Shown one piece after another: positions 17,209 to 25,542 of a stretch of 64,000 nucleotides of DNA (position 1 is its first letter; the number at the start of each line of letters is the position of its first letter). Below the pieces are notes generated by a model. It did no database searches. It had not been told where the DNA came from and was given only the letters and a program-made list of their open reading frames with translations. Position numbers and translations under genes: made by a program. This stretch comes from Pseudomonas bharatica CSV86 (lineage in GTDB: Bacteria; Pseudomonadota; Gammaproteobacteria; Pseudomonadales; Pseudomonadaceae). The DNA lies in contig NZ_AMWJ02000002.1 in the NCBI RefSeq assembly GCF_000319305.2, forward strand, positions 1,054,001-1,118,000, given 5' to 3'.

Positions 17209-18545
17209 ATGTCCACGACCGATACTCCCACCACGCCGAAGGTAGGATTTGTCTCACTCGGGTGCCCGAAGGCTCTCGTCGACTCCGAGCGCATCCTCAC
17301 CCAACTGCGGATGGAAGGTTACGAAGTCGTGCCCACCTATCAGGACGCTGACGTGGTGGTGGTCAACACCTGCGGCTTCATCGATTCGGCCAAGGCCGAG
17401 TCCCTGGAAGTGATCGGCGAAGCCATCAAGGAAAACGGCAAGGTCATCGTCACCGGCTGCATGGGCGTCGAAGAAGGCAACATCCGCGATGTGCATCCGA
17501 GCGTGCTGGCCGTGACCGGCCCGCAGCAGTACGAGCAGGTGGTCAGCGCCGTGCACGAGGTGGTTCCACCGCGTCAGGACCACAACCCGCTGATCGATCT
17601 GGTGCCGCCACAGGGCGTCAAGCTGACACCGCGCCACTACGCCTACCTGAAGATTTCCGAAGGCTGCAACCATAGCTGCAGCTTCTGCATCATCCGTCGA
17701 TGCGCGGCAAGCTGGTGAGCCGCCCGGTTGGCGAAGTGCTCAGCGAGGCCGAGCGCCTGGTCAAGGCCGGGGTCAAGGAAATCCTGGTGATTTCCCAGGA
17801 CACCAGCGCCTACGGCGTCGACGTCAAGTACAAGACCGACTTCTGGAACGGTCGCCCGGTCAAGACCCGCATGCTGGAATTGTGCGAAGCACTGAGCAGC
17901 CTGGGCGCCTGGGTTCGCTTGCACTATGTCTATCCATACCCGAACGTGGACGACGTGATCCCGCTGATGGCTGCCGGCAAGATCCTGCCGTACCTGGATA
18001 TCCCGTTCCAGCACGCCAGCCCGAAAGTGCTCAAGGCCATGAAACGCCCGGCCTTCGAAGACCGGACCCTGGCGCGCATCAAGAAATGGCGCGAACAGTG
18101 CCCGGACCTGATCATTCGCTCCACCTTCATCGTCGGCTTCCCCGGTGAAACCGAAGAAGACTTCCAGTACCTGCTGGACTGGCTCACCGAAGCACAGCTC
18201 GACCGCGTTGGCTGCTTCCAGTACTCACCCGTCGAAGGCGCGCCGGCCAACGACCTGGGCCTGGACGAAGTCCCGGACGAGATCAAGCAGGACCGCTGGG
18301 ACCGCTTCATGGCTCATCAACAGGCCATCAGCAGCGCCCGCCTGCAACTGCGCATCGGCCGCGAGATCGAAGTGCTGATCGACGAAGTCGAGGAGCAGGG
18401 TTCGGTGGGTCGCAGCTTCTTCGACGCACCGGAAATCGATGGCAACGTGTTCATCGATGGCAACCATGGCTACAAGCCGGGCGACAAGGTGCGCTGCCGA
18501 GTAGTGGATGCCGATGAGTACGACCTCTGGGCCGAGCCTGTCTAA
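17209..18545 (+). CDS. rimO: Ribosomal protein S12 methylthiotransferase RimO, frameshifted in this sequence
   Basis: RimO is a radical-SAM enzyme that methylthiolates Asp in ribosomal protein S12. The N-terminal UPF0004 domain has its three Cys (SLGCPKALVDSE, NTCGF, GCMG). The radical-SAM Cys triad is C153/C157/C160 in EGCNHSCSFC. Directly after it the frame breaks: the sequence reads IIRRCAASW and stops at 17718, while the expected IIPSMRGKLVSRPVGE continues in another frame to 18545, ending in a TRAM domain. Restoring one C near 17694 (CC to CCC) gives a normal 445-residue protein. I treat it as one gene with a probable sequencing error; if real it is a null allele. Confidence 0.9.
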
Positions 18546-18565
18546 GGCCCCCAGCGGAAAAAACC

Positions 18566-18594
18566 AGGCCCCTTTCCGGGGCTTTGTTTTTTCT
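18566..18594 (+). terminator. Terminator after rimO
   Basis: A GCCCC / GGGGC stem with a TTTCC loop is followed by TTTGTTTTTT, about 20 bases after the rimO stop. Confidence 0.8.
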
Positions 18595-18637
18595 GCGGTT
18601 ACAATGCCACCCATTACCCCGCAACACGGCCTTTCCA

Positions 18638-19348
18638 ATGTCTGAAACCACCCGTCTCTCCAAACGCCTTATCGCCCAACTGGGTTGCTCCCGTCGCGAG
18701 GCCGAACTCTATATCGGCGGCGGCTGGGTCACCGTGGACGGCGAGGTCATCGACGAGCCGCAATTCCAGGTCGACCAGCAGGTCGTCGCCCTGCTGCCCG
18801 GCGCCAAGGCCGATGCACCCGAGCCGGTGACCCTGCTGCTGCACCAGGAAGCCGGGCAGACTGCCGAAAGCGCTCGCCTGGGCATGACCGCAGCCACTTT
18901 TTCACCCGCCCACAGCGAGGGCCGTCGCGTATTGCGCGGGCATTTCGCCCGCCTCAAATGCCTCGCCGAGCTGCAAGCCGGCGCAAGCGGCCTGCAGGTG
19001 TACACCCAGGACTGGCGCACCGAGCGCAAGATCACCTCCGACCTGCGCAAGCTGGAACAGGAATATGTGGTCGAGGTCAGCGGCGAGATCATCAAGCACG
19101 GCCTGGAGCGCCTGAACCGCGGCTTTGAGTGGAAAGGCCATGAACTGCCTCCGGTCAAGGCCAGCTGGCAGAACGAAACCCGCCTGCGCCTGGCGCTGAA
19201 GAACCCAGCAGCCGGCTTGATCGACCTGCTGTGCCGCAGCGTCGGCCTGCAGGTGGTCGGCATGCGCCGCATCCGCCTTGGCGGCGTGGCCATGGGCAAG
19301 CTGCCCGCCGGTCAATGGCGCTACCTGGAAAGCAAGGAAAAATTCTGA
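18638..19348 (+). CDS. Pseudouridine-synthase homologue (RsuA/RluF type) lacking the catalytic Asp
   Basis: The 236-residue product has an N-terminal S4 RNA-binding domain (SKRLIAQLGCSRREAELYIGGGWVTVDGEVI) and a domain that aligns with RsuA/RluF synthases. The synthase motif normally reads RLDxxTxGL with an essential Asp. Here the aligned stretch is ELQAGASGLQVYT, with Gln in place of Asp. The later motifs (LEQEYVVEVSG, VGMRRIRLGGVAMGKLPAGQWRYL) are kept. It is probably an RNA-binding protein without synthase activity, though this is inferred. It may share a transcript with the next two genes. Confidence 0.8.
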   Translation: MSETTRLSKRLIAQLGCSRREAELYIGGGWVTVDGEVIDEPQFQVDQQVVALLPGAKADAPEPVTLLLHQEAGQTAESARLGMTAATFSPAHSEGRRVLRGHFARLKCLAELQAGASGLQVYTQDWRTERKITSDLRKLEQEYVVEVSGEIIKHGLERLNRGFEWKGHELPPVKASWQNETRLRLALKNPAAGLIDLLCRSVGLQVVGMRRIRLGGVAMGKLPAGQWRYLESKEKF

Positions 19349-19389
19349 GCTACGCCGTACTGGCGAGGCTCCCGAACAGGACTCCATAC

Positions 19390-19851
19390 ATGATCCACAA
19401 TGACGTACTGCGCAGCCTGCGCTACATGCTGGATATCACCGACACCAAGATGGCGCAGATCGCCCGCAGCAATGGCTTCAAGCTGAGCGACGCAGACATG
19501 GCCAGCTACCTGAAGAAAGAGGATGACAAGGACTTCGTGCACTGCCCGGACGAAGCCATGGCGCACTTCCTTGATGGCCTGGTGATCTTCCGCCGCGGTC
19601 GCGATGAAAGCCGTCCGCTCCCGCCGATCGAGCTGCCGGTCAGCAACAACACCATCCTCAAGAAGCTGCGGGTAGCCTTCGAACTCAAGGACGACGATAT
19701 CCTCGCCCTGCTCAAGGCGGTGAACTTCCCGGTATCCAAGACCGAATTGAGCGCGCTGTTCCGCAAGGTCGGGCATGACAACTTCCGTCCTTGCGGCGAC
19801 CAGTTGCTGCGCAATTTCCTCAAGGGTCTGAGCCAACGGATCCGTGGCTGA
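19390..19851 (+). CDS. DUF1456 (YehS-like) protein
   Basis: The 153-residue product is made of two repeated DUF1456 units. The first (about 1-65) has NDVLRSLRYMLDITDTKMAQI; the second (about 85-150) has NNTILKKLRVAFELKDDDILALLKAV and FRPCGDQLLRNFLKGL. The family has no known activity; E. coli YehS is a member. It is small, acidic and cytosolic. Its last 8 bases overlap the possible GTG start of trmO, suggesting a shared transcript. Confidence 0.9.
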   Translation: MIHNDVLRSLRYMLDITDTKMAQIARSNGFKLSDADMASYLKKEDDKDFVHCPDEAMAHFLDGLVIFRRGRDESRPLPPIELPVSNNTILKKLRVAFELKDDDILALLKAVNFPVSKTELSALFRKVGHDNFRPCGDQLLRNFLKGLSQRIRG

Positions 19852-20557
19852 TACGAAGATGGACTATAAGGTCTCGCCGGTCGGTTTCATGCGCTCCTGC
19901 TTCAAGGAGAAGTTCGCCATACCGCGTCAGCCGCAACTGGCGCCAGCGGCCCGTGGCGTGCTGGAGCTGGTGCCGCCGTTCGATACCGGCGAGGCTGTGG
20001 CCGGGCTGGAGCAGTGCAGCCACGTTTGGCTGCTGTTCCTGTTCCACCAGGCGCTGGAGGACAAGCCGCGCTTGAAGGTTCGCCCTCCCCGCCTCGGCGG
20101 CAATGCATCCATGGGCGTGTTCGCGACCCGGGCGACGCATCGTCCGAACGGCATCGGGCAATCAGTGGTCACGCTGGAGAAGGTCGAGCCAGGACGGCTG
20201 CTGCTGTCGGGCATCGACTTGCTGGACGGTACGCCCGTTCTCGATATCAAGCCCTATGTGCCCTACGCCGACAGCATCGCCGGGGCGAGCAACGGCATGG
20301 CCAGCGCTCCGCCTGCGGCGATCGCCGTGGAATGGAGTGATGAGGCGCTGGTACAGGCGCATGAGCATGCACAACGGCTGGCCGAGCCGCTGGTGGCGTT
20401 GATCGAGCAGTGCCTGGCCCAGGATCCGCGGCCGGCCTATCAGGTGCCGCCGCCGGAACGAGTGTATGGGGTGAAATTCTGGGATGTGCAGGTCAGGTGG
20501 CACTATCCGGAGCCGGAGAGGATCAGGGTGCTGGAAGTGGTGGCTGATCCTGTATAG
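19844..20557 (+). CDS. trmO: tRNA (adenine-N6)-methyltransferase TrmO (TsaA family)
   Basis: TrmO methylates N6 of t6A37 in threonine tRNAs with SAM. The 237-residue product has the family's beta-barrel domain: SPVGFMRSCFKEKFAIPRQP at the start, then LEQCSHVWLLFLFH, the GVFATRATHRPNGIGQSVVTL signature, and LDIKPYVPYAD. The C-terminal part carries the usual extension (VYGVKFWDVQVRW). GTG 19844 gives overlap with DUF1456; ATG 19859 is an alternative and I cannot decide between them. Confidence 0.93.
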   Translation: MADTKMDYKVSPVGFMRSCFKEKFAIPRQPQLAPAARGVLELVPPFDTGEAVAGLEQCSHVWLLFLFHQALEDKPRLKVRPPRLGGNASMGVFATRATHRPNGIGQSVVTLEKVEPGRLLLSGIDLLDGTPVLDIKPYVPYADSIAGASNGMASAPPAAIAVEWSDEALVQAHEHAQRLAEPLVALIEQCLAQDPRPAYQVPPPERVYGVKFWDVQVRWHYPEPERIRVLEVVADPV

Positions 20558-20580
20558 ATGTTTTGAGCAGCGCTGCCGAA

Positions 20581-20611
20581 CCCTGTGGGAGCTGGCTTGC
20601 CAACGATGGGG
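20581..20611. repeat. Single REP unit
   Basis: CCTGTGGGAGCTGGCTTGCC at 20582-20601, followed by AACGATGGGGCC, is a diverged copy of the REP unit seen at 13996-14026. It stands alone between convergent trmO and fpr. Confidence 0.8.
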
Positions 20612-20640
20612 CCCGAAAGCACACCACATAAATCCCAGAC

Positions 20641-20674
20641 AAAAAAAAGCGCAGGCCAAGGCCTGCGCTTTTTT
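20641..20674. terminator. Bidirectional terminator between trmO and fpr
   Basis: A stem of AAAAGCGCAGGCC / GGCCTGCGCTTTT with A and T tracts on both sides lies between the convergent genes. Confidence 0.9.
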
Positions 20675-20682
20675 ATATCAGC

Positions 20683-21462
20683 TTACTTCTCGACGAAAGC
20701 ACGCTCGATCAGGTAGTCACCTGGCTCACGCATGCGCGGCGAGATCTTCAGGCCGAAGCTGTCCAGCACTTCGCTGGTCTCGTCGAGCATGCTCGGGCTA
20801 CCGCAGATCATCGCGCGGTCGTCCTGAGGGTTGATCGGCGGCAGGCCGATGTCGCTGAACAGCTTGCCGCTGCGCATCAGGTCGGTCAGGCGTCCTTGGT
20901 TCTCGAAGGGCTCGCGGGTCACGGTCGGGTAGTAGATCAGCTTTTCACGCAGCGCTTCGCCGAAGAACTCGTTCTGCGGCAGGTGCTCGGTGATGAACTC
21001 GCGGTAGGCGACTTCGTTCACGTAGCGAACGCCGTGGACCAGGATGACTTTCTCGAAACGCTCGTAGGTTTCCGGGTCCTGGATGACGCTCATGAAGGGC
21101 GCCAGGCCGGTGCCGGTGCTGAGCAAGTACAGGTGCTTGCCCGGATTCAGGTCGTCGAGGACCAGGGTACCGGTAGGCTTCTTGCTGATGATGATCTCGT
21201 CGCCTTCCTTCAGGTGCTGCAGCTGGGAAGTGAGCGGACCGTCGGGCACCTTGATGCTGAAGAACTCCAGGTGCTCTTCCCAGTTCGGGCTGGCGATGGA
21301 GTAAGCACGCATGAGCGGGCGGCCGTTGGGCTGTTGCAGGCCGATCATCACGAACTGACCGTTCTCGAAGCGCAGGCCCGGGTCGCGGGTGCACTTGAAG
21401 CTGAACAGGGTGTCATTCCAGTGGTGAACACTGAGGACACGTTCGTGGTTCATGTTGCTCAT
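20683..21462 (-). CDS. fpr: Ferredoxin-NADP(+) reductase
   Basis: The 259-residue flavoprotein moves electrons between NADP(H) and ferredoxin or flavodoxin. The FAD-binding motif RAYSIASPNWEEHLEFFSIKV and the NADP-binding LLSTGTGLAPFMSV are present, and the C-terminus ends YLIERAFVEK as in bacterial subclass I reductases. AGGAGCCCCC precedes the ATG. The LysR gene finR is divergent; in P. putida FinR activates this reductase gene under superoxide and other stress. Confidence 0.96.
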   Translation of the reverse strand: MSNMNHERVLSVHHWNDTLFSFKCTRDPGLRFENGQFVMIGLQQPNGRPLMRAYSIASPNWEEHLEFFSIKVPDGPLTSQLQHLKEGDEIIISKKPTGTLVLDDLNPGKHLYLLSTGTGLAPFMSVIQDPETYERFEKVILVHGVRYVNEVAYREFITEHLPQNEFFGEALREKLIYYPTVTREPFENQGRLTDLMRSGKLFSDIGLPPINPQDDRAMICGSPSMLDETSEVLDSFGLKISPRMREPGDYLIERAFVEK

Positions 21463-21529
21463 GTTAAGGGGGCTCCTGAGAAAAACGCAGCGCTAAAACC
21501 GAGAGCGCGATTGCGCGATAGTTTAATGC

Positions 21530-21585
21530 GGAGGACAATATCTGTTAAATGAATTATCAAGATATGTCTTATCGGTTATATAGAT
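21530..21585. promoter_or_regulatory. fpr-finR divergent promoter region
   Basis: The gap between the divergent genes is AT-rich. It holds ATATC at 21538-21542 and GATAT at 21561-21565 in inverted orientation, a plausible LysR-type site. The exact boxes are not certain. Confidence 0.45.
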
Positions 21586-22512
21586 ATGCGATTTACCCTA
21601 CGTCAGCTTCAGGTCTTCGTCGCCGTCGCGCAACACCAGAGCGTTTCACGTGCCGCCAGCGTGCTGGCGTTGTCGCAATCGGCAGCCAGCACTTCCATTA
21701 CCGAGCTTGAACGGCAATCCAGTTGCCAGCTCTTCGACCGCGCCGGAAAACGCTTGAGCCTCAATGCCCTGGGCCATCAACTACTGCCCCAGGCGGTGGC
21801 ACTGCTGGACCAGGCCAAGGAAATCGAGGACCTGCTCAACGGCAAGTCCGGTTTCGGCTCACTGGCGGTCGGCGCGACCCTGACCATCGGCAATTACCTG
21901 GCGACCCTGCTGATCGGCAGCTTCATGCAGGTACACCCGGAAAGCCAGGTCAAGCTGCACGTGCAGAACACTGCACATATCGTGCAACAGGTGGCTCACT
22001 ACGAAATTGATCTGGGTCTAATCGAAGGCGACTGCAACCATCCGGACCTGGAAGTACAGCCTTGGGTGGCGGATGAGCTGATCGTCTTCTGCGCCCCACA
22101 GCACCCCTTGGCCAAGCGCGGCAGCGCCAGCCTCGACGAACTGACCCGAGAGGCGTGGATCCTTCGCGAGGAAGGCTCCGGTACCCGCCTGACCTTCGAC
22201 CAGGCCATGCGCCACCACCGTTCGGAACTGAATATCCGCCTTGAGCTGGAACATACCGAGGCGATCAAGCGCGCGGTGGAGTCCGGGCTGGGCATCGGCT
22301 GCATTTCCCGCCTGGCCCTGCGCGATGCTTTCCGCCGCGGCAGCCTGGTACCGGTGCAAACCCCGGAACTGGACCTGGCGCGGCAGTTCTTCTTTATCTG
22401 GCACAAGCAGAAGTACCAGACCTCGGCGATGAGGGAATTCCTGGAGCTGTGCAGGAGCTTTACCGCTGGGGTGAGTCGGAGCGATGAGATCGTGCTGCCC
22501 AGTATCGCCTAG
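21586..22512 (+). CDS. finR: LysR-family regulator of fpr
   Basis: The 308-residue product has an N-terminal LysR helix-turn-helix (MRFTLRQLQVFVAVAQHQSVSRAASVLALSQSAAS) and a C-terminal effector-binding domain (LAVGATLTIGNYLATLLIGSF onward). It is divergent from fpr, the arrangement of finR in P. putida. FinR is reported to be needed for induction of fpr by oxidants and to repress sulfur-assimilation genes. The symbol rests on position and family. Confidence 0.88.
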   Translation: MRFTLRQLQVFVAVAQHQSVSRAASVLALSQSAASTSITELERQSSCQLFDRAGKRLSLNALGHQLLPQAVALLDQAKEIEDLLNGKSGFGSLAVGATLTIGNYLATLLIGSFMQVHPESQVKLHVQNTAHIVQQVAHYEIDLGLIEGDCNHPDLEVQPWVADELIVFCAPQHPLAKRGSASLDELTREAWILREEGSGTRLTFDQAMRHHRSELNIRLELEHTEAIKRAVESGLGIGCISRLALRDAFRRGSLVPVQTPELDLARQFFFIWHKQKYQTSAMREFLELCRSFTAGVSRSDEIVLPSIA

Positions 22513-22528
22513 GCTCTGTACGGAAAAA

Positions 22529-22891
22529 CTAGAGCAGGATCACGCCCCACACCAGCCCGACCATGGTCAGCGCCACGAACTGGGCGGCGCTGCCCATGTC
22601 CTTGGCGTTCTTCGACAATGGATGGCGATCGAGGGAAATACGGTCGATCGCCGCCTCTACTGCGGAGTTGAGCAGCTCGACGATCAGGCCCAGGAGGCAC
22701 ACCGCGATCAGGATGGCCCGCTCGGCACGACTGACATCCAGCCAGAATGCCAACGGCACCAGGATTACATTGAGCAGCACCAGCTGGCGGAAGGCCGCCT
22801 CGCCAGAGAACGCCGCACGCAGGCCATCGAGGGAGTAGCCCGCCGCATTGAAAACACGTTTGAAACCGGTCTGACCTTTGAAGGGCGACAT
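22529..22891 (-). CDS. dgkA: Diacylglycerol kinase
   Basis: The 120-residue integral membrane protein has three helices and the family motif ELLNSAVEAAIDR with the essential Glu/Asn. It phosphorylates diacylglycerol to phosphatidic acid, recycling lipid left over from glucan or lipopolysaccharide modification. Its position next to erdR matches P. aeruginosa PA3603-PA3604. It is convergent with finR, with 16 bases between stops. Confidence 0.95.
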   Translation of the reverse strand: MSPFKGQTGFKRVFNAAGYSLDGLRAAFSGEAAFRQLVLLNVILVPLAFWLDVSRAERAILIAVCLLGLIVELLNSAVEAAIDRISLDRHPLSKNAKDMGSAAQFVALTMVGLVWGVILL

Positions 22892-22966
22892 AGAAGAACC
22901 ACTTCCGACTGTGGAAAGCGCTGCAGACTAGTGCACCGCGAGTCAAAAAACCGTGAAGGTCGTTAA

Positions 22967-23617
22967 TCAGCTGGAGGAAACCGACTCCAGTTGCTGCAAC
23001 AGCAGTGCGGCCTGGGTCCGTGTGCGCACACCCAGCTTGCGGAAGATGGCCGTGACGTGGGCCTTGATGGTCGCCTCGGAGACATTCAGCTCATAGGCGA
23101 TCTGCTTGTTCAGCAACCCTTCGCAAACCATGGTCAGGACGCGGAATTGCTGCGGCGTCAGGCTGGCCAGGCCTTCGCTGGCAGCCTTGGCCTCGGCGGA
23201 GACATCGACCTTCTCGAAGGCCTGCGGCGGCCACCAGACCTCGCCATCGAGCACCTTGCGCACAGCATCCTGGATGTCCTCCAGCGGGCTGGACTTGGGA
23301 ATGAAACCACTGGCGCCGAATTCCCGGGACTTGACGACGACCGCCGCTTCTTCCTGGGCCGAAACCATCACCACCGGAATCTGCGGATACTGCCCGCGCA
23401 GCAGCACCAGACCGGAGAACCCATAGGCACCGGGCATGTTCAGGTCAAGCAGGACCAGGTCCCAATCGGATTTTTCGGCGAGACGGGTTTCCAGTTCGGC
23501 GATGCTGGCGGCCTCCACCAGACGCACGTCAGGGCCGAGCCCCAGGGTCACGGCCTGGCGCAGGGCGCTGCGGAAAAGCGGGTGGTCATCGGCAATCAGG
23601 ATTTCGTAGGTGGCCAT
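22967..23617 (-). CDS. erdR: LuxR-type response regulator ErdR
   Basis: The 216-residue product has a receiver domain with the acidic pair in IADDHPLFR, the phosphorylated Asp in LVLLDLNMPGAYG, and Lys in FIPKSS. The C-terminal LuxR helix-turn-helix is LTPQQFRVLTMVCEGLLNKQIAYELNVSEATIKAHV. The orthologue in P. aeruginosa (ErdR/EraR) regulates acetate and ethanol metabolism. ATG 23617 (MATYEILIADD) is preferred over a longer start at 23662 because it places the receiver domain normally. Confidence 0.9.
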   Translation of the reverse strand: MATYEILIADDHPLFRSALRQAVTLGLGPDVRLVEAASIAELETRLAEKSDWDLVLLDLNMPGAYGFSGLVLLRGQYPQIPVVMVSAQEEAAVVVKSREFGASGFIPKSSPLEDIQDAVRKVLDGEVWWPPQAFEKVDVSAEAKAASEGLASLTPQQFRVLTMVCEGLLNKQIAYELNVSEATIKAHVTAIFRKLGVRTRTQAALLLQQLESVSSS

Positions 23618-23694
23618 CGATCTAATGAACCTGTTCTGTGCTGGATCCGGAAGTTTCATCATTATGAAGCAAAGTGCAACATTTGCCCCTTGGA

Positions 23695-24405
23695 CTATAG
23701 GAAGGGCCTAAGGCGCTGATGGACAGCATCGTCGATGTCCAGCGGCAGGCGGAACTTGGCCCCCAGGTAGTGAGCACTGAAAACATCGAGGTAGGCATCC
23801 AGTGCCTGCGCGGCATCCTGGTCGCCGGCCAGCTCCAGGCACATCGCCGCCACTTCTGCGGTACAGAAATGGTCGTCGCGCTTCGAGCGGCGCAGACGGT
23901 ATCGGGAGATCTGCTCGGGCTCCAGGCTCAGCACCGGGAAACGGTCCAGGTAAGGACTCTTGCGGAACATCTTGCGTGCCTCGGTCCAGGTCGCATCCAG
24001 CAGGATGAACAACGGCCGCTTGCCCGGCTGCGGACGCACCTCGGTGACCACGCGCGACGACTCGACGAACTCACCCGGGAACACGATATAGGGTTGCCAG
24101 TCGGGCTTTTCGAGCAGGGCGAGCAATTGTTGGTCCACCATCGTACGCTGCCAGCCGAAGGCGCTGGTATCGTCGATTACGTCGGCAATAAGCCAACCGG
24201 TGTTGGTTGGCTTGAGTGGCTCGGTGTCATGCATCAGCAGGCACATCGCCGACGCCGCCGCGACCCGTGGGCGCCATGCGCACAGGCAATAATCGAAGAT
24301 AACCCGGCAATCAGGACAACGCGGAGCGCGGGAACCACGGGCGACAAAGGGTTTGATACTGAGGGCCAGGCGCTCGGCGCGCAGGCGTGAGACAGCGTGG
24401 CTCAT
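23695..24405 (-). CDS. DTW-domain tRNA-uridine aminocarboxypropyltransferase
   Basis: The family (TapT/YfiP) adds an aminocarboxypropyl group to uridine in tRNA, using SAM. The 236-residue product has a zinc-finger-like Cys cluster (CPDCRVIFDYCLCAW), the HDTEPLKPTNTG segment and the signature DATWTEARKM. ATG 24405 (MSHAVSRLRAERLAL) matches the family start; a longer frame to 24519 has no support. The ribosome site is weak. Confidence 0.88.
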   Translation of the reverse strand: MSHAVSRLRAERLALSIKPFVARGSRAPRCPDCRVIFDYCLCAWRPRVAAASAMCLLMHDTEPLKPTNTGWLIADVIDDTSAFGWQRTMVDQQLLALLEKPDWQPYIVFPGEFVESSRVVTEVRPQPGKRPLFILLDATWTEARKMFRKSPYLDRFPVLSLEPEQISRYRLRRSKRDDHFCTAEVAAMCLELAGDQDAAQALDAYLDVFSAHYLGAKFRLPLDIDDAVHQRLRPFL

Positions 24406-24621
24406 GAAGACATTCGACGAGAAAGGATAACGACAGGCAACGGCAAGCGCTCGGACGGGCGGAATCGGCGGGAGTTTACGGCACAAAGCTTTACCGTGCA
24501 GGGAAATCTCCGACTCCACTATAATCCCGGGCTTATTGATGGTTGCGAATGACTGCGCTCGTGACGGAACACGACGTGCGGATGCGGGTCAAAGCGCCAG
24601 TTACCGAATCTGGAGAAGTGA

Positions 24622-25041
24622 ATGCTGCGTTTCATCGCCCCCACCCTGAGCCTGCTGCTGGTCCTGCCGATCGCCGCCAATGCCGCGTCCAAGCAGGAAT
24701 ATGAACTGAGCCAGATGCTCGAGAAAGTCGCGCGGGACAGTAGCGTCGGAACCCCACGCGCCATCAACGAAGACATCCTCGACCAGGGTTACACCGTCCA
24801 GGGCCCGCAACTGATCAACCATTTGAGCGTCCGCCCCAGCCACGCCGAGCAGATGCGCGCCAATCCGGACAAGGTACGTGACCAGTTGGGCGCCAGTGTC
24901 TGTACCAACAATGGCTATCGCCAGTTGCTGGCACGAGGGGCTGTATTGACTTACCAGTTCACCGAATACAAGACCAACCGTCCGGTGGCCGTGGAGAACT
25001 TCAACGCGCAAAGCTGCGGCATCAACGGCAAGAAGAAGTAA
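24622..25041 (+). CDS. PA3611-like secreted protein
   Basis: The 139-residue product has a Sec signal peptide with likely cleavage at ANA-AS (after residue 21) and a mature helical protein of about 118 residues with two Cys (ASVCTNNGY and NAQSCGING) that could form a disulfide. It matches the small periplasmic family described in P. aeruginosa as quorum-sensing-regulated virulence factor PA3611. GGAGAAGTGA precedes the ATG. Its stop abuts the stop of the convergent CopG gene. Confidence 0.85.
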   Translation: MLRFIAPTLSLLLVLPIAANAASKQEYELSQMLEKVARDSSVGTPRAINEDILDQGYTVQGPQLINHLSVRPSHAEQMRANPDKVRDQLGASVCTNNGYRQLLARGAVLTYQFTEYKTNRPVAVENFNAQSCGINGKKK

Positions 25042-25242
25042 CTACATCAATTGACTGCTTTCGCGCCGTTGTTCCTCATCGGCGCGCAACTCCGCGACCA
25101 GCGCCTGCAGATAGCGTGAACGGCGCTCGCCGCCTTCCAGCCGGCGCAGGCATTCCTCTTCGAACGTCAGGTTGTTGGCCCGGGCGGCATTTTGCAAAAG
25201 CCGGAACAGCTGGCTATCGACCTCCAGACTGATACGTTGCAT
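25042..25242 (-). CDS. Small ribbon-helix-helix (Arc/CopG-like) protein
   Basis: The 66-residue product starts at ATG 25242 behind GGGAGG. The N-terminus (MQRISLEVDSQLFRLLQNAARANNLTFEEECLRRLEGG) fits a ribbon-helix-helix DNA-binding fold, followed by a charged helix. No toxin partner is adjacent, so it may be a stand-alone regulator. Family call only. Confidence 0.7.
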   Translation of the reverse strand: MQRISLEVDSQLFRLLQNAARANNLTFEEECLRRLEGGERRSRYLQALVAELRADEEQRRESSQLM

Positions 25243-25542
25243 TGGCAGCCTCCCTGAGCCGCATATCGCCAAGGTTCAGTTAACCAGAGCGTTCGAAATA
25301 TTGGATCCGATCTGACGAGCGGCGCATGTGGTTGCCGAGAGAAACACGACGACGATCTGTCATGACCTCATGCGTACATGGGCGATGGAGCGCAAACACA
25401 TGGTAGGGTCTAGATTGATTACAAACATCTTTCCAATACCGGACAGACACAGGAGGCTGTCCGCGCCCGGTCCGTGCCGCGACAAAATCCCGAAAAAGAG
25501 AACACAAAGGGATAGGTCATTGCTGCAAAAAGGAGACGTTTG
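25243..25542. other. Divergent intergenic region between the CopG-like gene and the LOG-family gene
   Basis: About 300 bases. It should hold promoters for both flanking genes. I find no convincing paired -10/-35 boxes, no terminator and no open frame that I would call a gene. Confidence 0.4.
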
